A DNA stretch of 64,000 nt from Artemisia argyi (GCA_030686995.1 CM060687.1:166812770-166876769); one strand, 5' to 3'; positions 10,179 through 22,940 are shown, counted from the stretch's first letter. Translations and numbers: made by a program. Notes: a model not told the origin generated them from the sequence alone.

Positions 10179-11765
10179 TTATTGCTTCCCCCGATATCCT
10201 ATCTTTTTCCGATGACATTTAAAGCAGATATTAAAATTACAAACTCTAGCTCGACATTCAAGTACCAAATAACCATTGATATCTTGATTACAAACTGAAC
10301 ACACATACTTTGGTGTTTTCTTTCTTCGTACATATGTTAATGGATGTTTATGATACGCCTGAGTTCTTGTGCCCCCATTCCATATGTTGGCGTACCAATC
10401 AATTCGACTAATGCAACGAAGGTGAAAAGAACTTCTGGATTTATGATTGTGACAATGATAGAGCGGGAAGTTGGGGTTCATTTCCTCCTCACAAATATCA
10501 CAATAGAAATCTTCAGGATGATCATCGACCGGCGGATACGTCAATGGGATTTCATGTCCCTTGCAATACCTGTGAGCAAGGGACTTTGGCGACCTCATTG
10601 CACAATGAATGTCTAACTGGAACTCACAAGCCTTGCAAGCATAGCTTATGCGTGCAGCCCACTTGTTACATGCGTTGCAGAGAGCTTTGGGATTAAAAAG
10701 TTGGGTGAGAGGATGGCTGCTGTGGGATTCGTGTTTGATGGTCTTGGGTAAAAACGCACAATTTGCACAAAGGTAAAACTCACAATTAATTCCACATCTG
10801 TACGCGAACGTGTTGCCCCAGCTAAAACAACCATTGCATTTATAGAAGTACTCATCTTCCCATGTGTCTACCAAGTGAAGGGTGTGATTTGGGTGAAGTT
10901 GATGTTGTAATGTTCGGGGTAAGTGGGCACAATATTTGTGGAGATCTGTGAATACAGAACATCCATCCACTTTGCAGCTATAGTATGGATAGGAGAGGGG
11001 TTGTACACATGCATAGCATACCTTTATTGGATCACCAGAGTTTATGTCGGGCATCATGTTGTTACCTTGTGGATCTTCAACATTCAGGACCAATGGATGA
11101 GCAGGATGACTCCAATGATTAATCTCAGTAGTCTCCTTATCATCTTGAGCTATGATCTTGGAATGCAGTAGTTTCAACGGGTCTGTAAATGCCTCCGACA
11201 TGGGAAAATGCAGCAAACTGATTTCATTATCACTAGCAGTGGAAGTGCTCGGATTATCTCTGAAATCATGTACATATTTTGTATTCAGACGATAATTAAT
11301 CACAAACATACACAATTAAAAAGATACAGTATAAGTTAGATTTACCTTGAAGTAGAAGGTTGTTGTTGTGCATTCACGGCACATTTGATATGTGCAAAAT
11401 ATCTACAGTTTGCACAATGATACAACCATTCATTCCTTCGAATGTGTTTGTTGCAAAATTTGCAATAATACGGGTATTTGTAGAATTTCTCTGGAAGTGA
11501 GTAGACAAGAACAAGTGGGTGCTTAGGGTGATGATGTGGTAGATCGATGGTAGGTGGTAAGGAAGCACAGGTCTCATGGATCCAGAAGTCACAACTATTA
11601 CATTCATAGAATAAGCCTTTTTCTTCAGTTTTGCAAGCATCACAACGTAAAGAAGCAGGTCTTAACATGAGGGTTAAAGAATGCTGTGGATGGCCTTCGT
11701 GTTGTAATTTGATTGTCGCCTTCTCCTTGATAGCCTCATATTCTGTCTTACAAGCAAACTCAACA
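10179..11765 (-). pseudogene. 5'-truncated two-exon DC1 gene at the duplication joint (copy 1)
   Basis: This is the copy-1 version of the gene at 26015-28407. Exon 2 (10179-11259, 359 aa plus a split codon, five DC1 modules) is intact, and the intron of 86 bases (11260-11345) keeps its GT donor and AG acceptor. Exon 1 is present only from 11346 to 11765, its last 140 codons or so with two DC1 modules. At 11766 it runs into LTR retrotransposon DNA, where an in-frame stop lies two codons upstream, so the native start and the first modules are lost. It could still be expressed from an internal ATG (11668 or the exon 2 methionines), using the abutting LTR DNA as promoter. I call it a pseudogene because the 5' end is missing. 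Confidence 0.85.
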
Positions 11766-13605
11766 TTTCATATAAGCAGAAAATCTCAATATTTCAAGGA
11801 ATTATTGTGAATTTATCAAAAGGATTCAGACTTTGATCTTTTTAGGAATAATAGTCCACCACCTCAACTTTTATTTCACACCTTCATTACATTTTTAAGA
11901 TTTTTGTACTGGGCCCCACAACTGCTTAAACACACTTGCAGGGCAAGTGTGTGCTCTATCTCAGCAGACCATAGCCAACACCTAAACTTTGTGGTGGTCT
12001 TGTGACCAACTCAGTGGGCCCCATATCTCCTAATTAGCTTTTCCCAACCCCCCTCCTACCAGGGAACCTAGATTGACCTCTTGTTTGACCTGAATCACTG
12101 TGGACCCCACTTAGTTTTACCCTTGAACTCTGTCCCCATTCTGTGTTGAATTTAGTTTTTGGAATTGCTTATTTGTGCTTATCAGCTTATCTACTGAGCT
12201 TATTTGGCTAAACTTAGCTTTGACAAGTCCAATAAACTTATTTAGACCAGATTCATCCAAAGTGGGTCCCACATAAGCTCATTTGAGCTTATTTACCTCT
12301 TCAGTCAACAAAAGTCAACTGTGGTAGCATTAAGCTTCCACAGTGCTTAATAATAAGCTCTAAATTAGTTGTTTTTACAAAAGTTGCTTATTTTTATATA
12401 TAATATAGTTTTGTAAAAGAAAAATCCAGAAAATACAATATAAAAATAAGTGATAGTTTCTATTTAATTTAATTTAATTTTAATTTTCATTTTTAGATTT
12501 TAATTAAGAAAGTTGTGTTTTTATATTTTTATTAATTTCCTCTTAGGTTAAAGTAATTATAATAATTTTCTCATATTTAAATTTTGTCTTTTAGTATTAA
12601 TTAGAATTAAAAATAGTTTTATTAATAATTAATCAATAAATAAATTTTAAATAGCATAATTAGTTTTTATATAGTAACACCTATATTTTATATTTTTCCT
12701 AGCTTCTATAAGTCATAAAATAATTTTAGAAATTTTCTTGTGATTTATACTTTTCATTTACTAGTTTTCATAATTTAATTAGTGTAATTGGTAATTAATA
12801 AATAAATAAGATAATAACTAGTAAACTAGTTTAAAAATAGATAAAATAAAGTTTTTATAATTTTTTAGGATTCCTGTGATGGTTAATTAGATTTATAAAA
12901 ATCTTCTTAATTATCTTAGTCTTTTTAGTATTTTTAATAATTTAAATCATATAAATAGTTAAATAATAATTAAATAGTTAATAATTAATAATAATTAGAA
13001 TAATAGTGTGAAAAATATAATTTTATTTTTAAAATAAGTTTTATAATATTTTAGACTTTTACAAAGTTTAATTTTATATTTCTAAGACTTGTTTTACATT
13101 TTCTTATTTATTAGTTAATTATTAAATAAGTAATAATAGTTATTAAATAATAATAGTTAATTAAATAATTAGTAATTATAAAATAAATATTTTAAGTTTA
13201 TTTAATTTGCATTTAAGCCCCTAAGGTTTGCAAATTATTACTTTAGTTAAATTTGTTTTTGTTTCGTACGTTTACGTAGAATTAAATTAAACGTACGCGT
13301 TTTTAGTTGTTAAACGTTTTAGATATCTAGGTTTTACGTAATCATTTTAATAGTTTAATTAAGTCATTTTATTTTATAAAACCCTAGTTAAATCACACAC
13401 TCACACTTTTATTCATATCCCTGTTCATATTCATTCGATCACAAATTCGTTTCTAATAAAACATCGTACACCTCGTTGGGACATTACGACCCGGGGAAAC
13501 ACTGTATTCTACGGAAGCATTTGCCTTGAATTGTTTGACTTTTACGGTTGACCATTCACAAGTGGCTGACTAATAATCGTCTGACCGTTTGAGGTGAATC
13601 AATGA
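11766..13605 (+). mobile_element. Truncated 5' LTR of a Tat/Athila-like element
   Basis: This region is homologous to the right half of the LTR at 15056-19235. Shared blocks include ACACTTGCAGGG (11933 and 17406), AAGCCCCTAAGG (13215 and 18876), the TACGTTTACG inverted-repeat region (13268), and CGACCCGGGGAAACACT (13487). The left end is cut by the duplication joint at 11766, so the LTR start is missing here. The two LTRs differ widely, far more than the two copies of the duplication, so this is an old element. No gene lies in this stretch. Confidence 0.7.
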
Positions 13606-14134
13606 CGCACTATGGGCCTTTCGTACAGCTTACAAAACACCCATTGGGTGTACGCCTTACAAGCTTGTGTACGGAAAGACATGTCATCTACCGATGGAAC
13701 TTGAGCACAAAGCCTACTAGGCATTGAAACTTGCCAACTTTGACCTCAAAACTGCGGGTGATCACCGAAAAGTTCAAATGAATGAATTAAATGAACTACG
13801 TGATCAGGCTTACGAGAACTCTTTAATATATAAAGAAAAGACAAAGAAGATTCATGACTCAAAAATAAAAAACCACATTTTTAACGTTGGTGATCGAGTC
13901 CTTCTCTTTAATTCTAGATTAAAGATCTTCTCGGGTAAACTCAAAACCCGTTGGACTGGCCCATTCACTATCACTAAGGTTTATCCATATGGTACCGTTG
14001 AGTTATCTCAAAATGATGGTCCATGTTTTAAAGTGAATGGGCATCGTGTGAAACACTACTTTGGAGAGGACATACCATCCATACCCGGATCTCCAAACTT
14101 TCCCCAAGGACAATTAAATTCGAGGTCTAGTTAA
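13606..14134 (+). pseudogene. Ty3 integrase C-terminal remnant (Tat/Athila type)
   Basis: Immediately after LTR-like DNA the sequence enters the 3' end of integrase. The first part reads a stretch like AFRTAYKTPIGCTPYKLVYG, followed by an in-frame TAG at 13717-13719. An open stretch then runs to 14134 with GDRVLLFNSRL, SGKL-TRWTGPF and KVNGHRVKHYF, the signature of the integrase C-terminal domain in Tat/Athila elements. Gag, protease, reverse transcriptase, RNase H and the integrase core are absent, so an internal deletion has joined the 5' LTR to the last part of pol. It is not functional. Confidence 0.85.
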
Positions 14135-14325
14135 GCTAGCGACTCGGTAATCAAAAATAGTAGCTTCCTCATGGACAATTTAATTCGAGGTCGAGTCAAG
14201 CTAGCGACTCGGTAATCAAAAACAGTAGCAATATGGGTTTTCACCCATATTTCTGTCTTCTTTCTCTTTTCTACCACCCTAGTGTGGGGGAGATGCCCCA
14301 CATGTTGTATATATGTGTATATCTT

Positions 14326-14367
<42 letters not shown>

Positions 14368-15045
14368 CACCATGTAAATAGACTAAAATAAAGGTTATTA
14401 ATATTTCCTTCTTACGTTCTAAGTATCGTTTTAACACCCAGTGCTTTGAATATTGAGGGCAATATTCATTTCTAAGTGTGTGGGGGGGGGGGGGGGGGAT
14501 TCTCACGAATTCAAACACATGTTCCATCAAGCACCCTCATTTGATCAAAATTTAAAGTTTTTTCACACTTAGAAATGCAATAAATGGTTATCAGTCCGCC
14601 ATGTCTAACCCACATAATGATTGGCTAATCTAGGAGCAAACGGCTCTTGGTAAAGATATCTCAAATCCGTTGATGGCTTGCAATTTGCCCAAAATTGTAT
14701 GGTAAATCAACTCGCCATATCCTTAAAAGTGAAAGAGTTGGCTAGCCCGCAAGATTATGGCTTGTGGTAAAGGCAGTGGAAAAACTACAATTGGTAATCA
14801 GCTCACCAAGATGTTGACTTTGTCCATCAAGAGTTGGCTAGTCCATAAGCAAACGGCTTTTGGTAAAGACAAAACAAATTCGTTGACGGCTGGTGGTTTG
14901 CTCAAAATCACATGGTTATCAAGTGGACCATAGTTCTTACTTGAACTGATACATTTGGCTACTCCAGAAGTGATGGCTTTTGGTAAAGAGATAAAAATCC
15001 ATTAAAATTTTCTCAAAAGATTGCTAGGGACTAGCAATAGTTTAG
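14107..15045 (+). mobile_element. 3' non-coding spacer of the Tat/Athila-like element with nested repeats
   Basis: The spacer runs between integrase and the 3' LTR. It has a two-copy repeat of about 62 bp around GCTAGCGACTCGGTAATC (14110-14235) and a run of 39 A at 14327-14365. A run of 17 G follows at 14482-14498. There are also three to four degenerate units of about 120 bp (14620-15030), each with a GGCTA...GGCTTTTGGTAAAGA core. No gene is present. Confidence 0.7.
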
Positions 15046-15055
15046 TGTGGGCGAT
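15041..15055 (+). other. Polypurine-tract-like junction before the 3' LTR
   Basis: The stretch TTTAGTGTGGGCGAT directly precedes TGATGAGTGTG, which I take as the LTR start at 15056. TAGTGTGGG followed by TGATGAG is the usual arrangement at Tat/Athila 3' LTR starts. The purine tract is short and imperfect, in keeping with an old element. Confidence 0.55.
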
Positions 15056-18000
15056 TGATGAGTGTGTAAATACTCATTATTTCTGTCACATTTAGACCGC
15101 AAAAACATCTGAAAGCACACATGAATGCCTTAAAATACATAAAATATCCCTGGATTGTGTTTTTATGCAAAAGGATTGAAAACTGATGAAAAACAACATA
15201 TTTCACATAATTTACAGTTTCAGTCCCTGAACTTTGAAAAATTGGCAAATCTAGTCCCTGGTAAATCAAAATATGTAAAATATCATCAAAGGTCCTTAGG
15301 GATTCATAAGTTGTCAAGTTTGGTCCTTTAAAGTTAAAAATTGCAAAATGACAACTTTAGTCCCTCAAGTTTGAAAAATGTCAAATTTAGTCCTTAAGGT
15401 TTTTAAAATGGAAAATATTAAAAATAAACCTTGTACTATTTATAAATGGCATAATTGGTCCTTGTGATAACATTGTGATATTTACAGGTTTGGTCCCCCA
15501 AAAATCCAAAATTACATTTTAGGTCCTTGGGCTTAAAATACCACAAACCAAACCGGACCCTTTATATTAAAAACCAAAACCAAACCCAAAATAAATAAAC
15601 ACCAAGCCCAATCCCTTCCCTAGCCCAAAAACATACCCAGCCCACACCCTTAATATTTAAAACGGGGTCAAACCCCGTTTGACTTTCCCAAAACCGCCAA
15701 CCACTGTTCACTCTCCTCTCCCACACCTGCAATCCCAAAACCAGGGTGGTTTTCACCACCACCTCACCCCCCAGCTGGCTACCCTACATCCACCAACTCA
15801 TCCCACACCCCATCATACCACCCCATCCCACATTTAATGCTTCCCCACCATTTTCCTTCCACTGTTTCACTCACATACCCTACTTTTGTGGGTAACTTGC
15901 CCAAACTCATCTAAAACACTTTCCCTTGTCCCCTCCACCTCTACAAACTCCCAAAATTCTTTAATTGCAAAGAAACTGCCCTAATCCACCTCAAATACTT
16001 TTGGCGCCAAAAAGGTGTTTTAAATGGATATGATTAATTTGGCCAATCCAACGGTTCTAATGAAGTGGGAAAGTCTCAGAGGTCGACAAGGAAGGATTAA
16101 AGTCTCTATAAGAGATAAAAGAAGCAGAGGAGAAGCCTATCTAGTGTAATTTTAATATTTTAGTTTCGTATTAAGCAATCTTAATTTTCCAGTGTAACAT
16201 TTAGCTTTCAAGTATTGTAACAAGTGTTTTTAGTGTGAAATAAACCTGTTTCATCTTTTAATTTCAATCTCAATACCATTTTCAGTTTATGCAAAATTTA
16301 TCTCAAAATTTTAAGTTACCTTGAATGTTGTTAATATTGGTTGTAAAGGACTCATAAGCTAATATAAGTTCCTTATATAGCATATGCAAGCTATTAGAAA
16401 CAATAAAAGCAGTTGTAGTCACTAAACTAAAAAATACATAAAAATTAAGAAAAATAAGTGAAAAATAAAAAATTCATGAAGAAGATGATCATAGCAAGGA
16501 GCAGGGTGCATAATGGATTGCCCTGGTGTTAGTGACCTCATGGGAGGCTTTAGGAAGGGAAATTGGATCTTGTGTACCTTGTTTTCAGCCTGGATACCAC
16601 TTGTAAGCATTTTTATCAATATTTGCATTTCACTGTGTATGTATGCTATATGATCTTGTTTGTGTAAATTCCTGATCTTATGTTTTTGTTAAGTGGTTTT
16701 GATAATTGATATCAGTTGCTTGTTTGTTAAAATTCATAGTTGCTAAAAAAATCAAGTTTCACAGTCAAAATACCACTTTGTTCATTTCTGTGTTTGATGA
16801 TTGTGTTGTTGTTGTTTTATGCTCATAAGGTCTTATTTGATGATAGCATAAGGTTTGAAAACAGATTTAAGGTCTAATTCATCAAGTTGTTTTAGAAATC
16901 TTCAAATCAGTCAACAAAAGGTGTGTTTGGTTAAACTGCTTTGAGGGATTTAGAGCTTGTTTTGTTTGTTGATTGTTGTTGAAACATGTCACCTTAGGTT
17001 TAAATAGGATAAATAAACTATAAAACTTAGGTCTTATTAGTTAAAAAGCCAAGATTAGCTTTAATCTTCATTAAGTAGTTAACTGTTAAGGTCTCAAGTC
17101 TCATTTTCATCACAGTAGTGCATTAGTAGGTAATCTAGCTTAATTTAGCTTAATCATAACCTATTAAAACATAATTAGTCAGTGGAATTGATTTAAAGTT
17201 CATAATAGTCAACATAAAGCATTTTCTTAAAAAGTCAAAAAGAGCTTTGGTCAGAAATCTCCAAAATGGCATGAATATTTGTGAATTTTGTGTAAGCTTT
17301 CAAACTTTGAGCTTTTGATATGTGTTAATCTACCAGCTAAACTTGAGATTCACACATTTGTAATATTTTTGTGATTTTTCTTATGCAAGTTATACAGGCT
17401 CAAACACACTTGCAGGGGAAGAAGCTCCCCTGCTACACAGACCACCACCACCACACCTACCACTTTGATGGCTGATTCTGAGCTACTCGGTGGGTCCCAC
17501 AGGCCCCAAGTTGGTTCTTTCAACCCCCTCCCTCCTACCCATATTTAAGTTTTGAGCTCAAGCTCACTGGGTCCCACCTGAAACCATCCCACAACCTTGT
17601 CCCATTTTCTGTCTCAGTCATCAATAAGCAATTGCTTATTGTGGCTTGTTAGCTTATTCTGTGAACTTATCTTATCAAATCTAGCTTAAACAAGTCCAAC
17701 TAACTTAGGTAAACCAGAATCCACCCTTGTGGACCCCACAAAAGCTCATTTGAGCTTATTTCTTAGTTTGGTCAAACTTAGTCAACTGTCAAAGCTAATA
17801 AACACTCACAATGCTTATTTTTGAGTTCCAAGTTATTTTTTTTTACAAAAGTTTCATATTTTAAGTATTTTTAGTAGTTCTGTAAAAGAAAAATTAGAAA
17901 AAACCAAATTTAATTATAGTGATAGCTTCTATTTAACAGAAATTATCTATTTAATTTTCTTTTTAGCTTATTTATAAGCACTTCTGCATTTTTATATTTT

Positions 18001-19235
18001 TATTAAATCTCTTTTATATTAAAGTACTTTTATAAATTTTTCCAGATTTTTACTTTGTCATTTAGTGATATTTAAAATTAATATTAGTTTAATTAATTAT
18101 TAATTAATATTAAAGAGTTAAATAACAAAATTAGATTTTATTAAGTAACACCTAGTTTTTATAATTTTCCTAGCTTTTATATAAGTAATAACATTTTTAG
18201 GAATTTTTCTAGAATTTCTACTGTTCATTTTCTATTTTTTATAATATAATTAGTATAATTGGCAATTAATTAATAATTAGAATAATAATTAGTAAATTAG
18301 TTTAAAAATACATAAAACAAACTTGTTATAATTTTTTATGATTCCTGTGATGGTTAATTAGATTTATAAAATTTTCTTAATTATCTAAGTCTTTTTAGTA
18401 TTTGTAATAATTAAAATCAGTTTAATTAGTTAATTAATAATTAAATAATAATTAATTAATAATAATTAGATAAATAGTGTGAAAAATATAATTTTAGTTT
18501 TAAAATAAGTTTTATAATATTTTAGATTTTTCTAAGTTTTAATTTTATATTTCTAGACTTATTTTACATTTTCTTACTTATTAGTGAATTATTAATTAAT
18601 TAAAAATAGTTATTAAATAATAATAATTAATTAAATGGTTATAAAAATAATTTTAAATTTCCAATAATTTTCTTATAAGTTTAGGATTCCAAAAATATAA
18701 TTTTCATATTTGTGAGAGTTATATTTGACAGAATTCACGTTTAGTTTTGTACGTTTACGTTTATTTAAATTTAAACGTACATTTTATTCCTTTTTACATT
18801 TTTTAGGTGTTATTAACTCTTAAATAAATTAGTAATTATAAAATAAATATTTTAAGTTTATTTAATTTGCATTTAAGCCCCTAAGGCATGCAAATTCCTA
18901 CTATAGTTAAAATCGTTTTTGTTTCATACGTTTACGTTTAAATATTAAACGTACGCGTTTTCCAGTTCCTTTTCATATGTGCTTATCTGATTTCACGTAT
19001 TAGTTGATATAGCTTATCAAAGCTATTCTAACTTATATCTCAGTAGTACAATCACTTGAACCCTTTTTCTGTTCAATTCACCTGATCTCAAAGTCATTTT
19101 ATTTCATATTTCACGCCTCGTTGGGATTTAACGACCCGGGGAAACACTACACTCTACGGAGTATTGGTTTAGACTGTTTGACTTGTTGACCATTACTTGG
19201 TTGATATTTTCTGGCTGTTTGAGACCAATCAAGTA
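15056..19235 (+). mobile_element. 3' LTR of the Tat/Athila-like element, about 4.2 kb (copy 2)
   Basis: The LTR starts TGATGAGTGTG at 15056. Its first 600 bases hold many degenerate pieces of the form TTTAGTCCCTNAA. From 15839 on the sequence equals 1-3397 of copy 1. AT-rich tracts occupy 17820-18720. Inverted repeats with GTACGTTTA arms lie at 18749-18780, and the second, CGTTTAAATATTAAACG, at 18935-18951. The end is approximate, placed where homology to the truncated 5' LTR fades. There is no coding region; short open frames in the LTR are chance. Confidence 0.7.
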
Positions 19236-20800
19236 TTCTCAAAGTTTACTCAGATGACTACTTGTTGTCTTGTACAACAAAATTGATCATGGTGGAAACA
19301 TCAGATTCCGATCTATATGTAGTCTTGTGCATATCTGTTTTTAGTATTTGGATAATGGAACTGTAAGCAGTCGTATTATACAATGAATTGATATACCGGG
19401 TATTATCGTCTTCATTTATACTACTGTGTTTTATATTTGCATGTTTAATCCATGAATAATTTATTTATTCTAAAATTGTCCATTGCCAGTTGACGATACG
19501 GGAGTATCATCGGATTAAGGCAAATGTGAGCGTGTTGGTGATTTATTTGCCAAACTCATATGTTGTTCATTGTGATGAACATTGGACTGACCCAACCTTC
19601 GAGAATTCACTGCATGGATCGGCGTCAATAGTGAATCTCGCAAATGGTTATGTCTCTTATCCTTAGACTTGAGATGCAAGTAGGTCTTGCATGTGCGGAA
19701 TTTTATTCTTTGATATGGTTAAACACTGTCCTGAATAAGGTAGTTATAAAAACCATTTTCAGGAGTGATTTGAAACACATGAATGACACGTGCAGTCAAA
19801 ATAGGATTTGTTCCTCCACATGTCATGGAGTTAGATACTATTGGGCCCCTCGATGAATTGAACGGATGTTTGTATGGCCGTACCCAAATGAGATTAAGAT
19901 GAATCTTAATTCACTTGATAATCTTGTTCAATATCTAGATCGAGAAACATAATAGTTGAACAAATAGAATGACTTTGATCCATGTCTAGTGTTCAACATA
20001 GTATCTGTAACAAAAGGATGGATGACATATAAACGATTTAAATGAGACGTTTAAGAAACTTCCCTCACATATTTCTAGGGGCATTGGCGTGTTGCTAGAC
20101 GCTAACATTTGCTTGTATAATTACTTGATTATTATGACGTCGCAAGTGGGAGCTGTTGGAGTATGCTCGTGTCATAATAAATAATTATATGGCTAGACAT
20201 ATATGAGCCTATGGGGTCACACACTTATACACAGAGACACCATTTTATATATTGTATTTATCGTATTTACAATATATAAATGACTACGTAACTTGGGATC
20301 AATAACGGGCCTTTAAACACGAAGTTAGACTTAGTGTTTTACGACCGGGCCAACAATGAGCAAGCCAATTTTGGGCCCTTATCATGGCCGACCTAGGGAG
20401 GGACTAGAGGGGCAAATATGAGCTTTCGAGGGGCTTTATGTAACTTCTATTATGATAAGACTAAATTGATTTAGTCTTCCAAAATGAGATATACAGGAAT
20501 TAACTTACCAAAAGTCTCTCCCCCTTTCTCTCCTCATAAAAATCATGGCAAAACAAAATCCCATCTAGGGTTTGTGTTTTTTGATCTTTTTTCTTGGCTT
20601 AATCTATTGTAGATTGTTGCAAGAATAATGGTTACAAGGTTTAGACTAGCATCGGGTGGTGTTCTATGACGTGTAGTGTGTTTCCATCATAGAGGTGATC
20701 TATTTTGGTCACTTGGTTTCTTTGGTGGTTCGTGGTGTTGGTAATGGTCTCCATACGATTCTACCGATCACACTACAAAGGTATAACTATCTTGTTTATC
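19236..20800 (+). mobile_element. Degenerate Copia-like remnant (copy 2)
   Basis: This is the copy-2 counterpart of 3398-4960, with the same GTGGGAGC then TGTTGGAGTATG boundary near 20146-20155. Several single-base differences from copy 1 fall here, among them 19697, 20249, 20342, 20438 and 20822. No coding domain is recognised. Confidence 0.5.
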
Positions 20801-20939
20801 TTATTGATTGATCATATGGCACTATGGATCCGTTGTTGGTGATGTTTTCCGCTGCGTTTATTTGATTCTTATATATTTTATATTCATACATCCCCTATAC
20901 GTCCCTGCCACCCAATCAAATTATAGATGCCATCGCCAT

Positions 20940-21337
20940 TTGGTTTACATTTTTTTTTCCTTTCATGAGTGAGTAGGTATTTTTGTGGTGTGTTATGGGG
21001 ATTTTATAGGATATAATGTTTATGTTGTGGAGTGTTATAGGGTACATGTTGACGTGACGACACCTATAAAATATATAGGTGGCCATTGCACCTTGGCTCT
21101 TTAATCATACTAGTTATAAGTTCTATGCACGCTTGGGGTTTACATTTTTTTTCCTTTCATGAGTGAGTAGGTATTTTTTGTGGTGTGTTATGGGGATTTT
21201 ATAGGATATAATGTTTATGTTGTGGAGTGTTATAGGGTACATGTTGACGTGACGACACCTATAAAATATATAGGTGGCCATTGCACCTTGGCTCTTTAAT
21301 CATACTAGTTATAAGTTCTATGCACGCTTGGGGTTTA
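20940..21337. repeat. Two-copy tandem repeat, about 196 bp (copy 2)
   Basis: This is the counterpart of 5104-5495. The T-run lengths differ slightly between units and between copies, which accounts for the 2-bp change in duplication offset. The flanking 21338-21755 holds nothing recognisable. Confidence 0.9.
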
Positions 21338-21755
21338 CACATAAATCAAATTTATTTTAACTTTTAGTTTAATATACGAACATATAAGAATTTGCACGTG
21401 TTTAAAGTTTTATAATTGTGATATAAGTATAATTAACAATTATACACGGGGTTTTACATAAACTTTATGTATTAATATCGACCAATATTTTGTAAAGATT
21501 TTTCTTGAATGAAAGCTTAAACTATGTTTAACTGACATGAGTGTTGAGATTGATGTTGTAATTTGAATTAGCTATTAATAATGATATCATGTTGTACACA
21601 ATTTGCGAGTTTAATATCACATAATGACAGTTGATAAAGTTAAAATATAAATTTTTTTAAAAATATTTTTCCGGATATCCTTATATAAACTTTAAATAGT
21701 AATTACATGAATCATTTTTATAAGTACAATCGCGTATATTTATTTTCGTCCAATC

Positions 21756-22070
21756 ACTTTCTTACAGAACTTGCAGCCATACCAAAAGTTGTAAAAATTG
21801 TTTGGAAGTGAATAGGCCAGAACCAGAGGGTGCTTATGGTGATTGGGAAGGCCAGATTTTGCTGATAAAGTAGCACATGCCTTGTGAATCCGAAACATGC
21901 AGTTGTTGCACTAATAGAAAGTCTTTATCATCAGAGTTGCAAGCATTACAAAGGAAAGCAGCAGGTCTTAGTTGCAAGGTTAAGTTGTGTTTTGAGTGTT
22001 CTTTATGTTCAAACTTTGACATATGCAGCATCTTGAATTGCAGCAGCAGCAATAGCACATTTTTAAACAC
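21756..22070 (-). pseudogene. DC1-domain gene fragment, frameshifted (copy 2)
   Basis: This is the counterpart of the fragment at 5920-6234, with the same translated remnant and the same break after DDKDF. One base differs within the region (21917 versus 6079), and it does not change the minus-strand protein remnant. The lesion therefore predates the tandem duplication. Confidence 0.8.
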
Positions 22071-22940
22071 AAGTCAAATCGACATGTAGAACAATGGTAC
22101 TGAAACCCACCTGATTTTTTTGTGACGAAATAAATCGCAAATACGATGTGGGTCTAGTTGTGCACTCTAGTTGTTGGTAATGATGGTTATAGGATGTTGG
22201 AAATGGTGATCGGTGATGACTGAGAGTGTAATCCAGTTGTGCACATGTTTAATCGTAAGTAATTGCATGTGATGCACCCATATGCTGAACCATCATGAGC
22301 ATCTGCTGATAATTATGATAAACAGTAAGTAGGTAACGTGTCTCCTTCATAGTGTATCATCTGTAGAAGCTACCTGAGGCGGCAGACGCATACCCTCCGA
22401 ATCTATAACAGAAATATAGGGAATTGGACATGAGAATGGAGGCAAACTCTAACTATACGATGACTTGACGCTTGTGAGCTATGATGATTTTAGAACACCT
22501 GACGTATTGCATACACATTTAACTAGTTCTTTTTTTCTTTATTAACAATCCATGTTTAATGTTTGACAAGGTGTTGAACTCGGCTAAGTTGCGGACTTCA
22601 TGAAATGTTGGACTTAGTTGGAACATCATTAATTCAGGTATGGACCCAATTTTTAAACCCAAACATCAGGATTTGATTACACGCTTTCTTGAGTTGTATG
22701 TACGTATATTGTTCCTCTGTTTCTGGAAAAAAAAAAACAGAACAAATTGAAAGTTTTTTAAAATCTTAAGTGTTTATGATTTCATCAAGTCTAACTCTGT
22801 TGTCATTTATTAAAAGTATTATATAAAAGTATATGAGGTTACTTATCGATTTAGAAAGTATGTGAAATGACAAATTAACAAGCAGATTGCGTGTCGACAA
22901 GATGCCTCAACTATATGTTGTTTAGGCATGAATTGCATTT

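Larger units (their letters stand above)
1..11765. repeat. Tandem segmental duplication, copy 1 (left end outside window)
   Basis: This interval aligns base for base with 15839-27601, at an offset of 15838 on the left and 15836 right of the poly-T length differences near 5113. I noticed about 25-30 substitutions by eye, roughly 0.2-0.25%. Identity stops abruptly after 11765 (27601 in copy 2), inside exon 1 of a DC1 gene. Copy 2 begins at 11766, so the matching start of copy 1 should lie about 4.07 kb left of the window. The unit carries LTR sequence, a Copia-like remnant and a minus-strand DC1 gene array. Confidence 0.95.

Noticed and set aside
13724..14134. Independent 136-aa gene
   Set aside because: It has no ATG at its start and reads as the C-terminus of Ty3 integrase, continuous with broken integrase sequence upstream.
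14327..14365. Poly-A tail of a retroposed transcript
   Set aside because: The A run is embedded in LTR-element spacer that continues on both sides, and no processed gene copy or target duplication flanks it.
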